Shown here piece after piece: positions 13,286 through 25,029 of a stretch of DNA of 64,000 nucleotides. The notes under the pieces are model-generated. The model was given only the letters and a program-made list of their open reading frames with translations. It ran no database searches and was not told the origin of the DNA. This DNA comes from Syngnathus acus (Eukaryota > Chordata > Actinopteri > Syngnathiformes > Syngnathidae): positions 8,737,476-8,801,475 of the forward strand of contig NC_051089.1 in assembly GCF_901709675.1 (NCBI RefSeq), read 5' to 3'. The translations under genes were made by a program, and so were the position numbers. Each line of letters opens with the position of its first letter. Position 1 is the first letter of the stretch.

Positions 13286-13289
13286 AGTT

Positions 13290-16200
13290 TAGTAGAACTA
13301 GCGTGTGATGTATTGTATGAACATTACCACACTAAGAAAATCCCAGACACGATAGAAACTATTTTCAGTGTATTTCTTCAAACATAAAGTGCTTCTGAGG
13401 GAATAACCTGAGCGATGGACCCACCCATTTAAGGATAATGGTGACTAACTGTAAAAGTGGCAATAAAAGTCTGCCTGTGCAAGGATACGAGAAGAGAATG
13501 TGGTAAAGACAAGTGAGTTAGTGCTTTGGAAGGATGGATGTAAATTTGGGGCCTCTAAAAAGGTATGTTGAAGCCACCAGCATTCATGTAGGAGTGGCAC
13601 AAGTTTGTACTGAATGCACTATAAAAGACAAACATTAAAAGATGCCCACACAAAGGAGCACATATACGTAGACATGCATGAATGTCCGCGCGCAGACAGG
13701 CAAACACCATTTCCATATTCACCGTCAGGTTTGCAAAGGAAACGGAGGCTAGGGCGAAAATACCTCATAAATAAATGACAATGCACAGCTTGGCCTGAAA
13801 ATAGAGGCATAATTTTGCGTTTGTATTATATTCAGCCAGCTAAAATTTAATCTCCCGTTTAATACCAGCTATTTTATAAACAGGATTGAGGTGGCTGACT
13901 TATAAACATTAGGAATGTAACCTTATGAAAATTGAAATTGCATTTAAAATATTATCTCTGACTGCATGCTATGTCAGGAAAGTAAGTAGCCATGTGTTAT
14001 TGAGCAAAAGACATTTTCCTTCAATTGTTTGTGGAGTTAAATGTTAAATTTGAATCTGTTGGTTGGAAATTACAGTGGCAAAAACACATTTGAACACAAC
14101 TTGAACAGATGGCACAAATAACATGAGCACGCATGTTGCTGTAAATTTAAAGTAAGCAGAGGCCTTTTTCAAATTCCCTGTTGTTTAAGCACGGTGAAAG
14201 GCAGATGACTGGATTGCTTTGCCGTTTCAGACTGTGAATGATTGAAACCAAACAGTTCTGCCAACAGACTAATCACTTGGGCTGGTAAAGCAATCCTCGG
14301 CAGACATGCACCGCAAGTACGAAAGTGTGTCTGCAACCTCGATTATTTATTCATTTTGTTTGATTCAGGATGATGTTCCTCTCCTGGATAACCGGTTTCC
14401 TATCTGGCAAGAGCGCTGGCACTATGCCCTCTGTTTAAGATATCAAAGATTTGCGGCATCATGTTTCCTCGTGTTGGCTCGTCTGGGGAGTTTCGCCAAA
14501 CATGAAATGGATAAAGCCTCAGAAACGAAGGAAGAAAAATGGAGGGAGAGTGAGCAAAGCAAATGGGGGAGGAGGAGTTGAAAAATGAAAAGATGTAATG
14601 GGCATCTTGTGTTTCAGGGAGAGAGAAGCCTCCGGAAGCTGCTCTCGGTGGTCTCGGGAGAACACGTCTGTGGTGGGAATGACAGCTTTAAAATATTACC
14701 GCAGAGGACAGCCTGGGACTGTGTGTTTCCATAATCTGTGTATATTAGATACGGCATATTAATTAATTTTCCTGTTTTTTTTTTTTGTTTGTGTGTGGAG
14801 CCGTGTCATTGAACACAAACAGGGCAGCTAAATCAGAGAAAAGCAGTGATGCTAACGCCTCTCTCATCATTCTATTTTAACTTAAAAAAGGAACACTGAC
14901 ATTGTTTGAACATCATAAACGTATTTCTATGTCTTTGAGCAGCGGATGGAATTTCAGAACAACTCTTAAATCCTTGTTGGCACTTGTTATCGCTAAATGA
15001 GATGATATAATTGCTTGTTTGATGAGCACAATTGCTGAGGAAGAAAGAAGAATTTCCCTGGTACCAATGATTTCCTCGACTGAAAAGTGATGTGATCGCA
15101 TTAGATGATTTAGTTTTTATTTCGTGATTTTTTTTTGTACAGCGTTAATATTTATACACTCGTATGAAAGTTAGAATTTCAGTGACTGCACAGGTGAAAA
15201 TACCTGAAATAAAAACTTAATTCACATTTCATTATTTCCTAATGGGGAATTAGAAAATCAAGGAGACATGGACAGAATTGTGTTTGAATTTATTTTATTT
15301 ATTTATATTTTCCCTTTGTACCTGTACATTCAAAACAGCCATAACTTACCCTAACACAAATTAGCAAATATGTTGCTGTGCTTTAACCCTTTTAGCAATG
15401 GGTTGAAAGCAAACAGTGCAGCAACACCATGTCAATGTAACAGTACTCCCAGTCATATATCTTTTATGCCTGGCATTGAGCAACTAATATTAGTGCCATA
15501 CTGAGAAGTTGAGTAGTTATTTTGAATCCCACTTGAGATCTTGGCAGGAGATGCAAATATTCTGTAAGCCGTTTATTTTTAGAGGTACTTTTATAAGATG
15601 AATTTGAAATGACATTAAAGAGGATCATCTCAGCTATTATTAGAGGTAATTATGAACATTTTTTAGATGAGTGGATGTGAATTGCTGGTGGGTTTCCACA
15701 AACTGCTCTCCAATAACAGCATTAATGACAACAAAATCTGTATTCTCCAAAAGGGAACCAACATAAGATCACCTTTGCTTAATGGGTCGGGGACAACAGA
15801 AGGAGATATTTGGGTTAATTACTCACGAGGTTTCTGATTTCCTGTCTAAATCAGCATAAAGCATCACACTTTCAGATGGATTACCATGTCAGCGCATTAA
15901 GTACAACTTAGACCACATCTGAAGCCACGAGAGACGCCAGCTTGATGCTTCATTCGCGGCTTCTCCGAAACCACAGAGCTATTACATCTGCCTGTTAAAA
16001 GCTTTGAGAGACGTCCAGTCAAAGTCAGGGCACAGTGGGGAGCTTGTACCAAGGTGACTAAAACTCATCCTTGCCTGTTGCAGTCACAATTGTTTCAGAC
16101 GCACCCCAGGGAGCCTCCCTTGTCCTTGCTCCATACCGACATCACCAAAAGCAGCGCGATTCGACATCAACGGCCGCTTGAAAGTACACGAGGCGGGCAA

Positions 16201-19200
16201 GAAATCAAACGGACAGGAGGCACTTTTGATCAATGGCCCCGATTGAGAGGCCATGGATTTCACATTAAAAGCACCCTGTTCATTATTGGCTGAGTTAGCG
16301 TCTGTTTGCCAACGCCCCCTATGTCCTTTCCTGTTGACTTGCAGGGATCAATTTGAAGGAATAAGTTCCCTTTCATATGCACTCGCACAGACTCACAAGC
16401 ACACACGCACACACTCATCCGAGCAAGAAAATCACACCGCTTACATGAACAATAGCTCAATTAGAGAGGTGTGCGCATGTTATGGTACTGCTTTTCTTAT
16501 GCTAATATGTACACTTAGAGTAAGTAAATGCTCCTTGAGTAAGGGGCCCTTGTGCACTCCAACTTAGCTCACGATTCCATTATGTAGCCATGCGCAGGCC
16601 AGTGTTTTTCCATCGACTGCCTATATAAATCATGCTCACGGAAGGATGGATACAAGTGCCTGGCTGATTTAAAAGTGGATTTGGTGGCATGTGCAGGGGG
16701 TTGTTTTTGTATTCTGGTATTGACAAAAGCTTTATTAATCAATCATACATCTCTTCTTATTGATGGCAGTGATGAAGTGCAGCTGTTTTTGTGTCCATGT
16801 GCAGCTGTTTCAAAACTTAACGTGAATGCCGTTCCAATGTTGTTCGGCATAAACCAAACAGAAGCTTGCTACAAAAACATTTTCTCATGCCGTACAAACA
16901 GCTTAACGTGACCTTTTTTTAATTATAGATAAGGGACTTGCCAAAAGTGGAATGATTGCGTTAACATAGACAATTACATATAATGAGAAGAAAGAAAATG
17001 AAAATGCATCTATAATTATGACGTTAATAAAAGAACAATCCAATGGTGACTAACACTTGAATATTAATGTTGACCAAGCAAACAGTGGTACGAGCAGCTC
17101 CGCTGTTGATGAGATGACCAGCCAAAAATAAAAGACACTGATGAGGAAACTGAGCCAGGATATCCTCCATTCTTCAAAGCTTTGAAATTCCCATCTCTTA
17201 ATTGTGTCTGACACAAAAACATTTCTCAAAAATGGATACAACAGTGTCAGTGCCATGGGCATTAACGTCTGACTCAAACAGTTGAGGTAATATCAGTGAA
17301 GGGCTTGTGAGGACACGACCGCATAGATTTATTTCAAATAGGGGGGAAATGAGCGAAAGATTCTGGTTCTGTGAAATCACAATCTGAAGTCCGGTGCTCT
17401 TGGTTTATATCAAATTTAAATGAAATCACAATCTGAAACCTGGTGCTCTTGGTTTATATCACTTGGCTTTGACACATTGAAAGCAACCTGAATTTTAGCA
17501 TGACTACTCCTTATAAGTACAGTATATTCTTTTGAGTCAATTAGTTTCAGTTGTTGCAAGGGATCCTGGGAATAGTCTATGTTGAATATACATTAACTCA
17601 ATTTCGAACAACCGTAGCGTCTTTCAATTTGTCTTTTTTTCCCACATTTTGATTAATTTGACGCCATTCCATCATGTCTTCTCTCAGTGGAAATCTTGAG
17701 GTCAGCGTAATGAATGTGCTTGATTTTGTGCTGACTGTGACATTTTAGTGAAGCCAACTTGGCCTGTTATTGTTAAGGCTAATTATGTTAGTCAAGTTTT
17801 TGAGCAGGTAAAAATCAAAGCAATTCTTATTTCTAGGTGTGGCTAAGATTTCCATCAATCGTGGAAAGACCCGCCAATTACCTTCCTGCAAACGGCCAGT
17901 GAACAGAAAGGGATTAACTAAGCAGACATTTAGCACTATGAAAATGTGGATGGCTCTACAGATTTATTGTCATTTATTACGGTCTTGTTTTAAGCATGAA
18001 ACTCACTTATACTGAAACATTGAATGAACCTCCCACTAACCATTAGATGGACAATTTATGCATTTAATATAAGATGAATTTTTAGCGGGAAATGCCACGA
18101 GGGGCGACATTATTTCCTATGTCTGCACTTTTCGGGTTCACCATTTGGCAGCCTTGTCAGTAAGTGAGAGAATTATTTCAATTATGGTACGGGCATTAAA
18201 TTATGGTTTGTGGAGAAGGTGGTGACAGGTCTGTAGAGCTCCAACACTTCCCCTGCCTCTGGCTTCACTGTCACTTTTAATGAAGAAACATTACAAGACC
18301 AAGAGACACGAGGCTCGATAATTCTCATATTTGCTGCAGTGACTGTCAGTGGACTCTTTCGGCAGACAAAACCAGACTAAAATAAAATAAAAGCAACTGC
18401 ACTCTTAAAACAGCCCTGAACTGTTTGCCTTAAATAGCAAGGTCAAATACAATAAAATGTTATTGTTTGTTTGTTTTGCTACCTAGTTAGACCATTTCTA
18501 ATTGTCTTATTGTGCAGGCAGTATCGTTCCCTCAACAAACATTACAGATGCCATTTGTGGAAAATATATTCACAATACCAAGAAGACACCTCGGGGCAAG
18601 TATATCCTCCAAATGTGCACTAGCACCTTTCAAGATGTCCCATAAAGCACATAAAGTCATATAAACATGGCGTAAAAAGCAAAGGACATTTTAAGGAAGC
18701 ACCATCCGTGCACACATCAAACACATGATCCCAGCTGCCTTTAACCAAATGAAACACCGCCATCTTTAGCAAGTCAAGGCCTGCCATAGATAGAAAAGCA
18801 CCCGTCCCAAGGACACTGTGCCAAAAAGACTTGCAGAGTTGAAAACAGGCCCTCAAATCATAAAGACAAGCCTTCATTTGTATGTTCCTAATGTGCCAAT
18901 CTCACTTACTCATCGTGCCCTGCTGTTCCGAACACACTGAGTAATTGTTAACGTTTGACCTCCATCCTCTTCAACACCGCTGGGGTAAATTCCCAAACAA
19001 TACTGCCGGAATAGTTCAGAATTACAGAAGACACCACCGGAAGGTAAAATTCAGAAGAAATACAGTGTTGTAAAAAAAAATATTGATTTTTGATTCTACT
19101 TTTTAGATTTCTCTCATAGTTTCCAATAACCAAATCCCGTTTCATATCTCACAAAGACAACCTAACTAAATACAAAATCTGAATCTATCTGATCCTAAGT

Positions 19201-19600
19201 GAAAAAAACAATATCCTAGATGTTCCAAGCATGTATCTCTGAAATCCTCCCATGCACTTTGTCTCCTTGAGTTACCAACTAAAAGACTTCTGGGATGATT
19301 CCAGGCTCGGAACACTTGGGTCATTGTTGTACAGTTGGCTCATTTGTCTCCATGCTCACCTTTGACCTGCAGGCAAATGGTGATAAAAGCACCCCTCATT
19401 GCTTTGGACAATAAAAGCAAAAGGCAGCTCTTGAGTCAAGCTCCTTTGTAAACAAATATAAATAAGAGTGTGGCAATCAATGAAAGTGAATGTATATATA
19501 AAAAAAGGAATTTGCATAAGAACATCAATACAAATTTATATAAAATGCACCGCCAAAAATAACGTCATACATACATGGGAAAAGTAAAAAGGGTTACTTG
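13290..19600. other. Non-coding DNA, no gene recognised
   Basis: This stretch has a 49-bp tandem duplication (17372-17461) and CA-type repeats near 16388-16415. Near 14370 a pyrimidine-rich stretch ending in CAG precedes an open stretch to 14581, but the peptide matches nothing I know. The rest appears to be unique AT-rich sequence. Confidence 0.55.
17372..17461. repeat. Tandem duplication, 49-bp period
   Basis: The unit starting TGAAATCACAATCTGAA at 17372 recurs at 17421. Both copies run through GGTGCTCTTGGTTTATATCA with three mismatches before that shared segment, and then diverge. A two-copy direct repeat like this is usual for replication slippage or a recent local duplication. Confidence 0.85.
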
Positions 19601-19729
19601 AGTATGCACAATAGTTCTTATACGCAATAAATCTTGTGTTTGATTCAAGCAGCAGCTGCGTTGGTTCGTATCGATTGTCACAACAACTTTCTGACATGGA
19701 AAATAAAAACAGCAAAGCTCGACCTTCCT

Positions 19730-20110
19730 CGTCTATCATCTTTCCTTTCCTCTGGTCCGAGCATCCACCGCATAACGGATTAGCTCAGAGGAAGACCCAT
19801 TTCCTCCCCGAGGCTGCTAAAATATTAATCAAAACACAGAGGAGTGAGCAGCAGCTCCCAGGATGCATGTCTTCTAATGGCAATACACGGGCAAGGCGGG
19901 GAGGGAGGAGCGCTTCTTGTAATAGCCTCACAGACGGGGAGGAGAGGAGGAGGGCCAGAGGTGACAAGGGCTTTCACGAGGGACAAAGGGAGTGGGAGCT
20001 CGCGCTCGACAGGCGGCAGGCGAAGACATGGGCTGAGCGGAAAAATCGACAAAGATGGCGCGCTGATACAAAGCTCTTTGGAGATCAGACAAGTATCACT
20101 GATGCTCACT
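19730..20110. promoter_or_regulatory. CpG-richer patch, candidate regulatory element
   Basis: Compared with its neighbours this stretch is richer in G+C and CpG. Near its right end (about 20052-20061) it carries an AAGATGGCGC word resembling the YY1 core AAGATGGCGGC. Purine-rich GGGGAGGAGAGG-type runs remove stops and make a 165-codon open frame on the plus strand (19636-20133), whose low-complexity Arg/Glu-rich peptide resembles no family. It could be a small CpG-rich promoter or enhancer, or simply a local GC fluctuation. Confidence 0.25.
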
Positions 20111-20899
20111 CACCACCCATCTATTGCACTTAGGTGAAGTAATTCAGGATGAATAATACATAACTAATTATACTAATAGCCCATTTAAACAAATCATTTT
20201 TTTCTTTGTTTATCAGTAGGTTCAAATAATTTAACACAATCGTAGTTCATTTTGAACATCTTCTGATTTGCTTTGAGTTAGCATTAAGGAACAATTCATT
20301 TTCGCCGTGGTCCAGTCCAGTCTCATTGAGCCGCATCACTCGGTGCATGGCAGGAAATAGAATATGACAAGCCAGGTGGCCTGTCATACAAAAAAAAAAT
20401 ACAAAAATGAAATGTAACGTGGACTTCTCGTGGATGCACACACATCATGTGATGGCCAAGTGAAACCATGTCTGTAACTTACTGCGAGGGGGGAGGTTTG
20501 ACTGCAGCCTCCAGTTGTCATATTGTCATAATGCAACTGAGCTTTGCTGCGACAGAGGAAGACTAAAAGGCTTATTTTCTACTCATTTTTGCCATATTGC
20601 AATAAACACTATGACAGGCATCATGTATTATTTATTGTATCGCTTGAAGCATGTGAGATTACCAAAAACTGTGAAATCACAGAGTACACAATATATGAGG
20701 CATGAAGATGGCACCTATAGACAGTAGGAGTAGGAATGCATAGTTTGTTGAGAATATGCTCTTTTTATGGACGGGATGCTAAACTGTGTATTCTCAAGGG
20801 TCATCCAAAGCTACCCTGCAGACAGCTGTGACAGTGTTCCACTCGCTGGTAATTAAGGAGATGTGGGCCCGCACCCTCCCTCGGTGGGTTGCACGCTAC

Positions 20900-21080
20900 T
20901 AGCGTAATGCCGCACTCTCCGAGAATCCAACAAGAGTCCCCCAGAGACGCGGACGGACATTTTGTGAAAGGTGACACATCAATGACCTCTGTCTACCTGA
21001 CCATGTCGATAGTGAGATACAACCGGCGCTTCATTGTATTCAAATGAGCCTGTGCGTGACAATCATGTAGAAGAGATACG
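20900..21080. promoter_or_regulatory. Candidate conserved regulatory block with nuclear-receptor-like sites
   Basis: AGGTGA (20969-20974) and TGACCT (20983-20988) form an inverted pair of nuclear-receptor-type half-sites spaced by 8 bases. The block around them is repeat-free, with balanced base composition and several CpG, unlike the surrounding AT-rich DNA. Inverted repeats with an 8-base spacer are not a classic receptor arrangement, so the sites may act singly or be chance matches. Conservation is not visible here. Confidence 0.22.
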
Positions 21081-21712
21081 GGTAAAGAAAGACTTCTGAA
21101 GACTAATGAATACAACCATGAATGCGTGAAGGTAAAGATGGTAAAAGAATGTGTTGACCGTATTCTTGTGTGTTATGAAGACTGATGTGTAGGGGTGAAA
21201 GCAGCACATCCCAGTCACAGGCCTTTGTCGAGTGCGTTGCTTTCCTTAATGTAAACCGATAAAACTGGCTAACCTTGCGGGCCCAGTCAATGCTAATTTA
21301 GAATACCATTGATTAACAGTTCTGATTATTGATTATGTCATCCTGCTCAGGATATGCCAATGGAGCTGATAAAAGGTTACCCTGGAGCAGATAGGCCTGT
21401 CTACCAGGCAACATCCACAATATGGCTCCTTCTAATCGGGTCGTTGTCTCTTCACACATGTGCATTGCCACACTGCCCCAAAACATTATATACATATATA
21501 AGGCAATGCTGTTTTCTTTTAACTGTACGTTACACTGAGCACAAAGTACAATAAAAAATCGTCAAAATCGGACCACAACTTTGGAGTCGAGACAAGACCT
21601 GGATCGGGAAGATTACACGGATGGATGGAAAACCACTTCCGTCCATCCACAGTCAGTGCTTTTTTTAACTTCCTCGTCCATTGTCCTTCAGCCACAAAAT
21701 CGGTACTCGTTG

Positions 21713-21737
21713 CGGATGGATGGATGGATGGACGGAC
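21713..21737. repeat. (GGAT)n microsatellite
   Basis: A run of GGAT units is followed at 21740-21758 by a 7-bp-arm stem (TTCCGTC, 5-base loop, GACGGAA). The repeat leaves all three plus-strand frames open nearby, which explains three overlapping spurious frames between 21581 and 21887. Confidence 0.8.
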
Positions 21738-22399
21738 CGTTCCGTCATTGGGACGGAATGCTCACCTCTGGCATTGGCATACAAGTTATGTATGTCAACA
21801 TTTAAGTATGGTGTGTTCTTTTTAACATTTGCCATGCCATTCAACTTTTATAGTACTGCAGATATCCAAACAGAAAAATTACTGTAAATAGGCATATCGC
21901 TATAGAATTTGCTGAACCAACTACGAAAAAACTGAAAATATTTTGAAAGAAATGGAATGCGTAAGCTTCTGTGGAACCGTGCAGCTGAAGTAACCCTGAC
22001 TAGGCATTGTTTTTAAAAGGAGGAGGGGTCTGTTGTCTTATTGTTCGGTCAGCAGGGCTCAGCCAGACAAGCTCTTGCCAGCCCACCGGTGTTGAGCTCG
22101 GCACTTTGCATAAGGGGGCTCTTCCGTAATGAACCGCTGTGTATGGGTATCGTGTGAGATATCTGAGCTAACGCTTACTCTTCCACGTTCAAGGTCAAAG
22201 CTTGCCCACACAAGCACCTACTCCCCGAGTCTATCCATCACCTGAGAACACAGACCGCAGCCAAGCTCACATTGCAGCCCCTCCGGACACCCTCGCACCA
22301 GTTTGGATGGATTGTCCTTTTTTACGGTGACCTGTATAGTGCATGTTGAATGCAGGGGTGCTGCTTGCAAATTCGGGGTGCCAGTGATAAAAATGTCAC

Positions 22400-22780
22400 T
22401 TTGGGCACATCGTTCATTCATCCATCTATTTCGACCACCTGCACATGAAGTTTTTGGAATTTCCACCTGTTCTGGTCAGCCAGTTCCAATCAGGTCCCTC
22501 CAGAAACTCATGCGTTTTCCAGCGTTACCTTGTCAGTTTGTGTATTTAGTTCCGTATTTTTTCTTTTCTGTCACTGTCGGTTCATTGTTTCTTCCGGTGT
22601 TGCTGCCGTCACCGTGTTGTCACCGTTCCTCGAGTCATATCTTGTTTACGTTTACTAAGGATGGGTTTTTTTTTCATTTTTGATTTGCTACTTTGAATCT
22701 TGAATTTTGTTAATTGGAACGTACCTTGTTTTCCTTGTTGATTTTTGAGACTCCTGTAGTTCCTGTCATGTGTGTGGTCA
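22400..22780 (+). mobile_element. LTR-like retroelement fragment
   Basis: T-rich sequence with a TGTGTATTTAGTTCCGT start-site-like stretch and repeated TTGT/CTTG words resembles long terminal repeats of fish LTR retrotransposons as I know them. No matching second LTR, primer-binding site or polypurine tract is visible, so this would be a solo or truncated LTR. It directly adjoins a reverse-strand LINE fragment. Identification is from memory of composition and short words, so the class is uncertain. Confidence 0.4.
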
Positions 22781-22879
22781 GAAATCTTTGTTCTTCTGGT
22801 CTTCTGTCCTGTTTTTTGGCAGGGCATTATCACAATCCACTCGGTTGAAGGTTACGACGAGAGATCCAGCAGTCACAGA

Positions 22880-23190
22880 CTAACAATACTAATAACTATT
22901 TAAAAAAATAAAAAATAAACATCCTTTCCATTAGCGCGGTTTTCCTGAGGAACTCAAATAACTGACACTGAACTTTTCCTATCTCTACCTTCAGAATACT
23001 TTCCATTTTAAATGCTACCTGTGCTTGTTCCACTCCTGCCTTCAAATGTTTCCTCTCCTCCCCATACTTAAAACACTCCATCATTACATGCTGGACAGTC
23101 TCACTTTCCCCACAATGTATACATTTCCCATCAGGATTTTATGCAGTGTCTCATTTAATCCTGTATGCCCAATCCTCAAATGTTTGTTCT
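22880..23190 (-). mobile_element. LINE fragment, RNase-H/C-terminal end (I-clade-like)
   Basis: Read on the minus strand, the segment gives IGHTGLNETLH, then after a one-base frame change CIHCGESETVQHVMMEC, then a Glu/Lys-rich stretch and FLRKTALMERMF before a stop near 22896. This order (a GHTGLN motif, a CxxC...H...C zinc-like segment, an FLR...T.L.ER terminus) is typical of the C-terminal end of ORF2 in I/Nimbus-like LINEs of fish. The reading-frame change and missing upstream reverse transcriptase show it is a dead 5'-truncated copy. Confidence 0.7.
22896..23084 (-). pseudogene. Open remnant of LINE ORF2 C-terminus
   Basis: A 62-codon frame starts inside the zinc-like segment (MMECFKYGEERK) and ends in the family's terminal FLRKTALMER-type segment. 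It continues the frame of the CxxC residues just upstream. It has no start of its own and is only the surviving open part of the LINE fragment described above. Confidence 0.65.
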
Positions 23191-23199
23191 GTATTCCAG

Positions 23200-23480
23200 G
23201 TCACTTGTGAGCATGGATGGGCGGTGCCTGGCAACACACCTGTCAGCAAGTCCAAATCAGCGCCTATTTAAAGGCAGTTGCAGGAGGGAGCTGCATTGCA
23301 TTGCTTGTTTCCATGTGTCTTGCACGTCTGAGCCGATTTCTTTCATGTACCAAGTGCTACTTGTATATTCCATCTGCTTTTGGTTTTGTGTTGTTTTGTT
23401 GTTAAACTTTTTTTCAAAACATCTTTTAATATGTTTTATTGGATTTCTATTTCCATTTTTTTATCATTGATAAAACTGCT
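23200..23480 (+). mobile_element. Second LTR-like fragment
   Basis: A CGCCTATTTAAAGGCAG stretch (TATA-like, near 23264) is followed by T-rich GTTTTGTTGTT-type sequence, the layout of a fish LTR with its promoter and downstream T-rich region. It lies on the other side of the reverse LINE fragment from the 22400-22780 piece. The two may be parts of one LTR element split by the LINE, or two independent remnants. Confidence 0.35.
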
Positions 23481-23499
23481 TTCATTTCATATATCAGAG

Positions 23500-23590
23500 C
23501 AGTGATTCTCAACCAGTGTACCGTGGCATACTGAGGGATCATCAAGTGTGCCACAGGAAATTATCCATATCAATTATTTTGGTACAAAAA
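23500..23590 (+). mobile_element. hAT-like transposon end
   Basis: CAGTGATTCTCAACC at 23500-23514 matches the terminal-repeat style of hAT transposons (CAGTGnTTCTCAACC). It is followed by GTGTACCGTGGCA and GTGTGCCACAGG words typical of non-autonomous hAT elements in vertebrates. No opposite end (GGTTGAGAA...CTG) was found within the next several hundred bases, so the copy is truncated. The right boundary is approximate. Confidence 0.6.
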
Positions 23591-24149
23591 GAATTGTTAA
23601 TACCAACTCCATGGAGTAACAGGAAAAACAATAAAATGCTCCTCTAGATGACAGAAGGCACACAACTGGTCGAAAAGAACCCCATTGTCTGTACAAAAGA
23701 AAAAAACAATTAAACATAAAAGAAGACAAGATAAACTCATTAAGTTTCCTCTGTAACTGAAGATAGCGTATATTGCTCTGTCCAACATAGTTGCTTTGTC
23801 AGTCAAAGTCTCCCTTTAAAACACAGTTGCGGCTAATTGTAGCGCAACATAATAATGTGGTGTATTTATCTTTTGTACGTTGATGCTCGATTTTTCACTT
23901 TTCTAGCGGGCGTTGTTATCAGCATGTCAAATAGTGGCTACTGTATGAGTCTCAGTATGGATAAGACGAGGGCTTAAGTGTGCAGGACCCTGGAACAATC
24001 TGTCCACACACCACCGTACTCCATCTTAAGTCCCCACAGTAATCAATAAACGCCCCCCGATCACATATCAAGTGCATGCTGAACTCAGGGCCAGGATAAA
24101 ACGTGTGTACCCAATGAATGAATGACCTCGCTGCTGCTGCTGCCATATA

Positions 24150-24890
24150 TCGTATGCAAGGCTTGTCAACCTCGCCTGAAACTTGCCGCCCTGGTTGTAT
24201 CAGCCCGTTTAAATGATTATGCTAATACAGTATATGATGGACTGTATGGGGTATGATGCAACACAAACCCTATGTTTCATCACATTTAAGTAATTTTGCC
24301 ACAGGTTTTGGAGGCTTTTTGATAAATTACATGATGGATTTAAAATCAATCTACACTCAAATATTCATGTTTGATATAAAGGAAACATACAATTAGGCCT
24401 CCAGCCAATAGTCCAACATTCCTCTAGCCGAAAGATAGGAAATCCATATGTATTGCCACTTAGGCTCACACAATAAACTTTATTGATAGTTCTTGTTCGC
24501 CACTGAAAGGCAGATGGTCAAAAAGGTATGGCCCGAGTTTCAACTGTTTATTTTATTTTGTTAGGTAAACTAAAAAAAAGGCACAGATGGATAAATTTAC
24601 AAATGGATTTTCTGCCATTCGTGATCCATGACCATCTATCCTGAGATTCACAGTTAATGGCACCCGGTCGAGATTTAAATCCTTTCTTTTGTCCATTTCT
24701 CCAAATCAATAAATTGTCACCCATTTCATTGAACTCTCATCTATTGTGTTAACATGAACGTGGATTAGTTTTGTCGCTTTGACCAATGGTGGTGTTCCTT
24801 TGTGCAAAAAAATAAATTTCAAAAGGGAAATTGACAGTTCCTTTGAAATAAATTAATTTAATAACAACAATAAAATAATAATATCAATAA
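24150..24890. other. Non-coding DNA, no gene recognised
   Basis: AT-rich sequence with short A/T runs. I see no coding frame, RNA gene or recognisable repeat before the LINE/SINE tail that follows. Confidence 0.55.
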
Positions 24891-24899
24891 TAATTATAA

Positions 24900-25028
24900 T
24901 ATGAATGTGTGTGTGAATGAGTGAATGTGAGGCATTGTAAAGCGCTTTCATGCAGTGTAGATAAAACGCTATATACGTAAGTGCAGTCAATTGTGCCATT
25001 TTATTATAATAATAATAATAATAATAAT
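24900..25028 (+). mobile_element. LINE/SINE 3' tail with (TAA)n
   Basis: A GTAAAGCGCTTTCATG word followed about 13 bases later by AAACGCTATATACGTAAG resembles the AAAGCGCTTT...GCGCTATATAA stem found at the 3' ends of fish non-LTR retrotransposons. An ATA/TAA microsatellite (25004-25028) follows, as often occurs at such tails. The upstream body is not recognisable, so only the end is called. Confidence 0.5.
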
Positions 25029-25029
25029 T

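Noticed and set aside
14306-14581. Possible exon behind a pyrimidine-rich CAG near 14370
   Set aside because: The acceptor-like tract is weak, the peptide matches nothing known to me, and no donor or neighbouring exon is evident.
21581-21887. Three overlapping plus-strand frames
   Set aside because: Produced by the stop-free GGAT repeat; none has a recognisable product.
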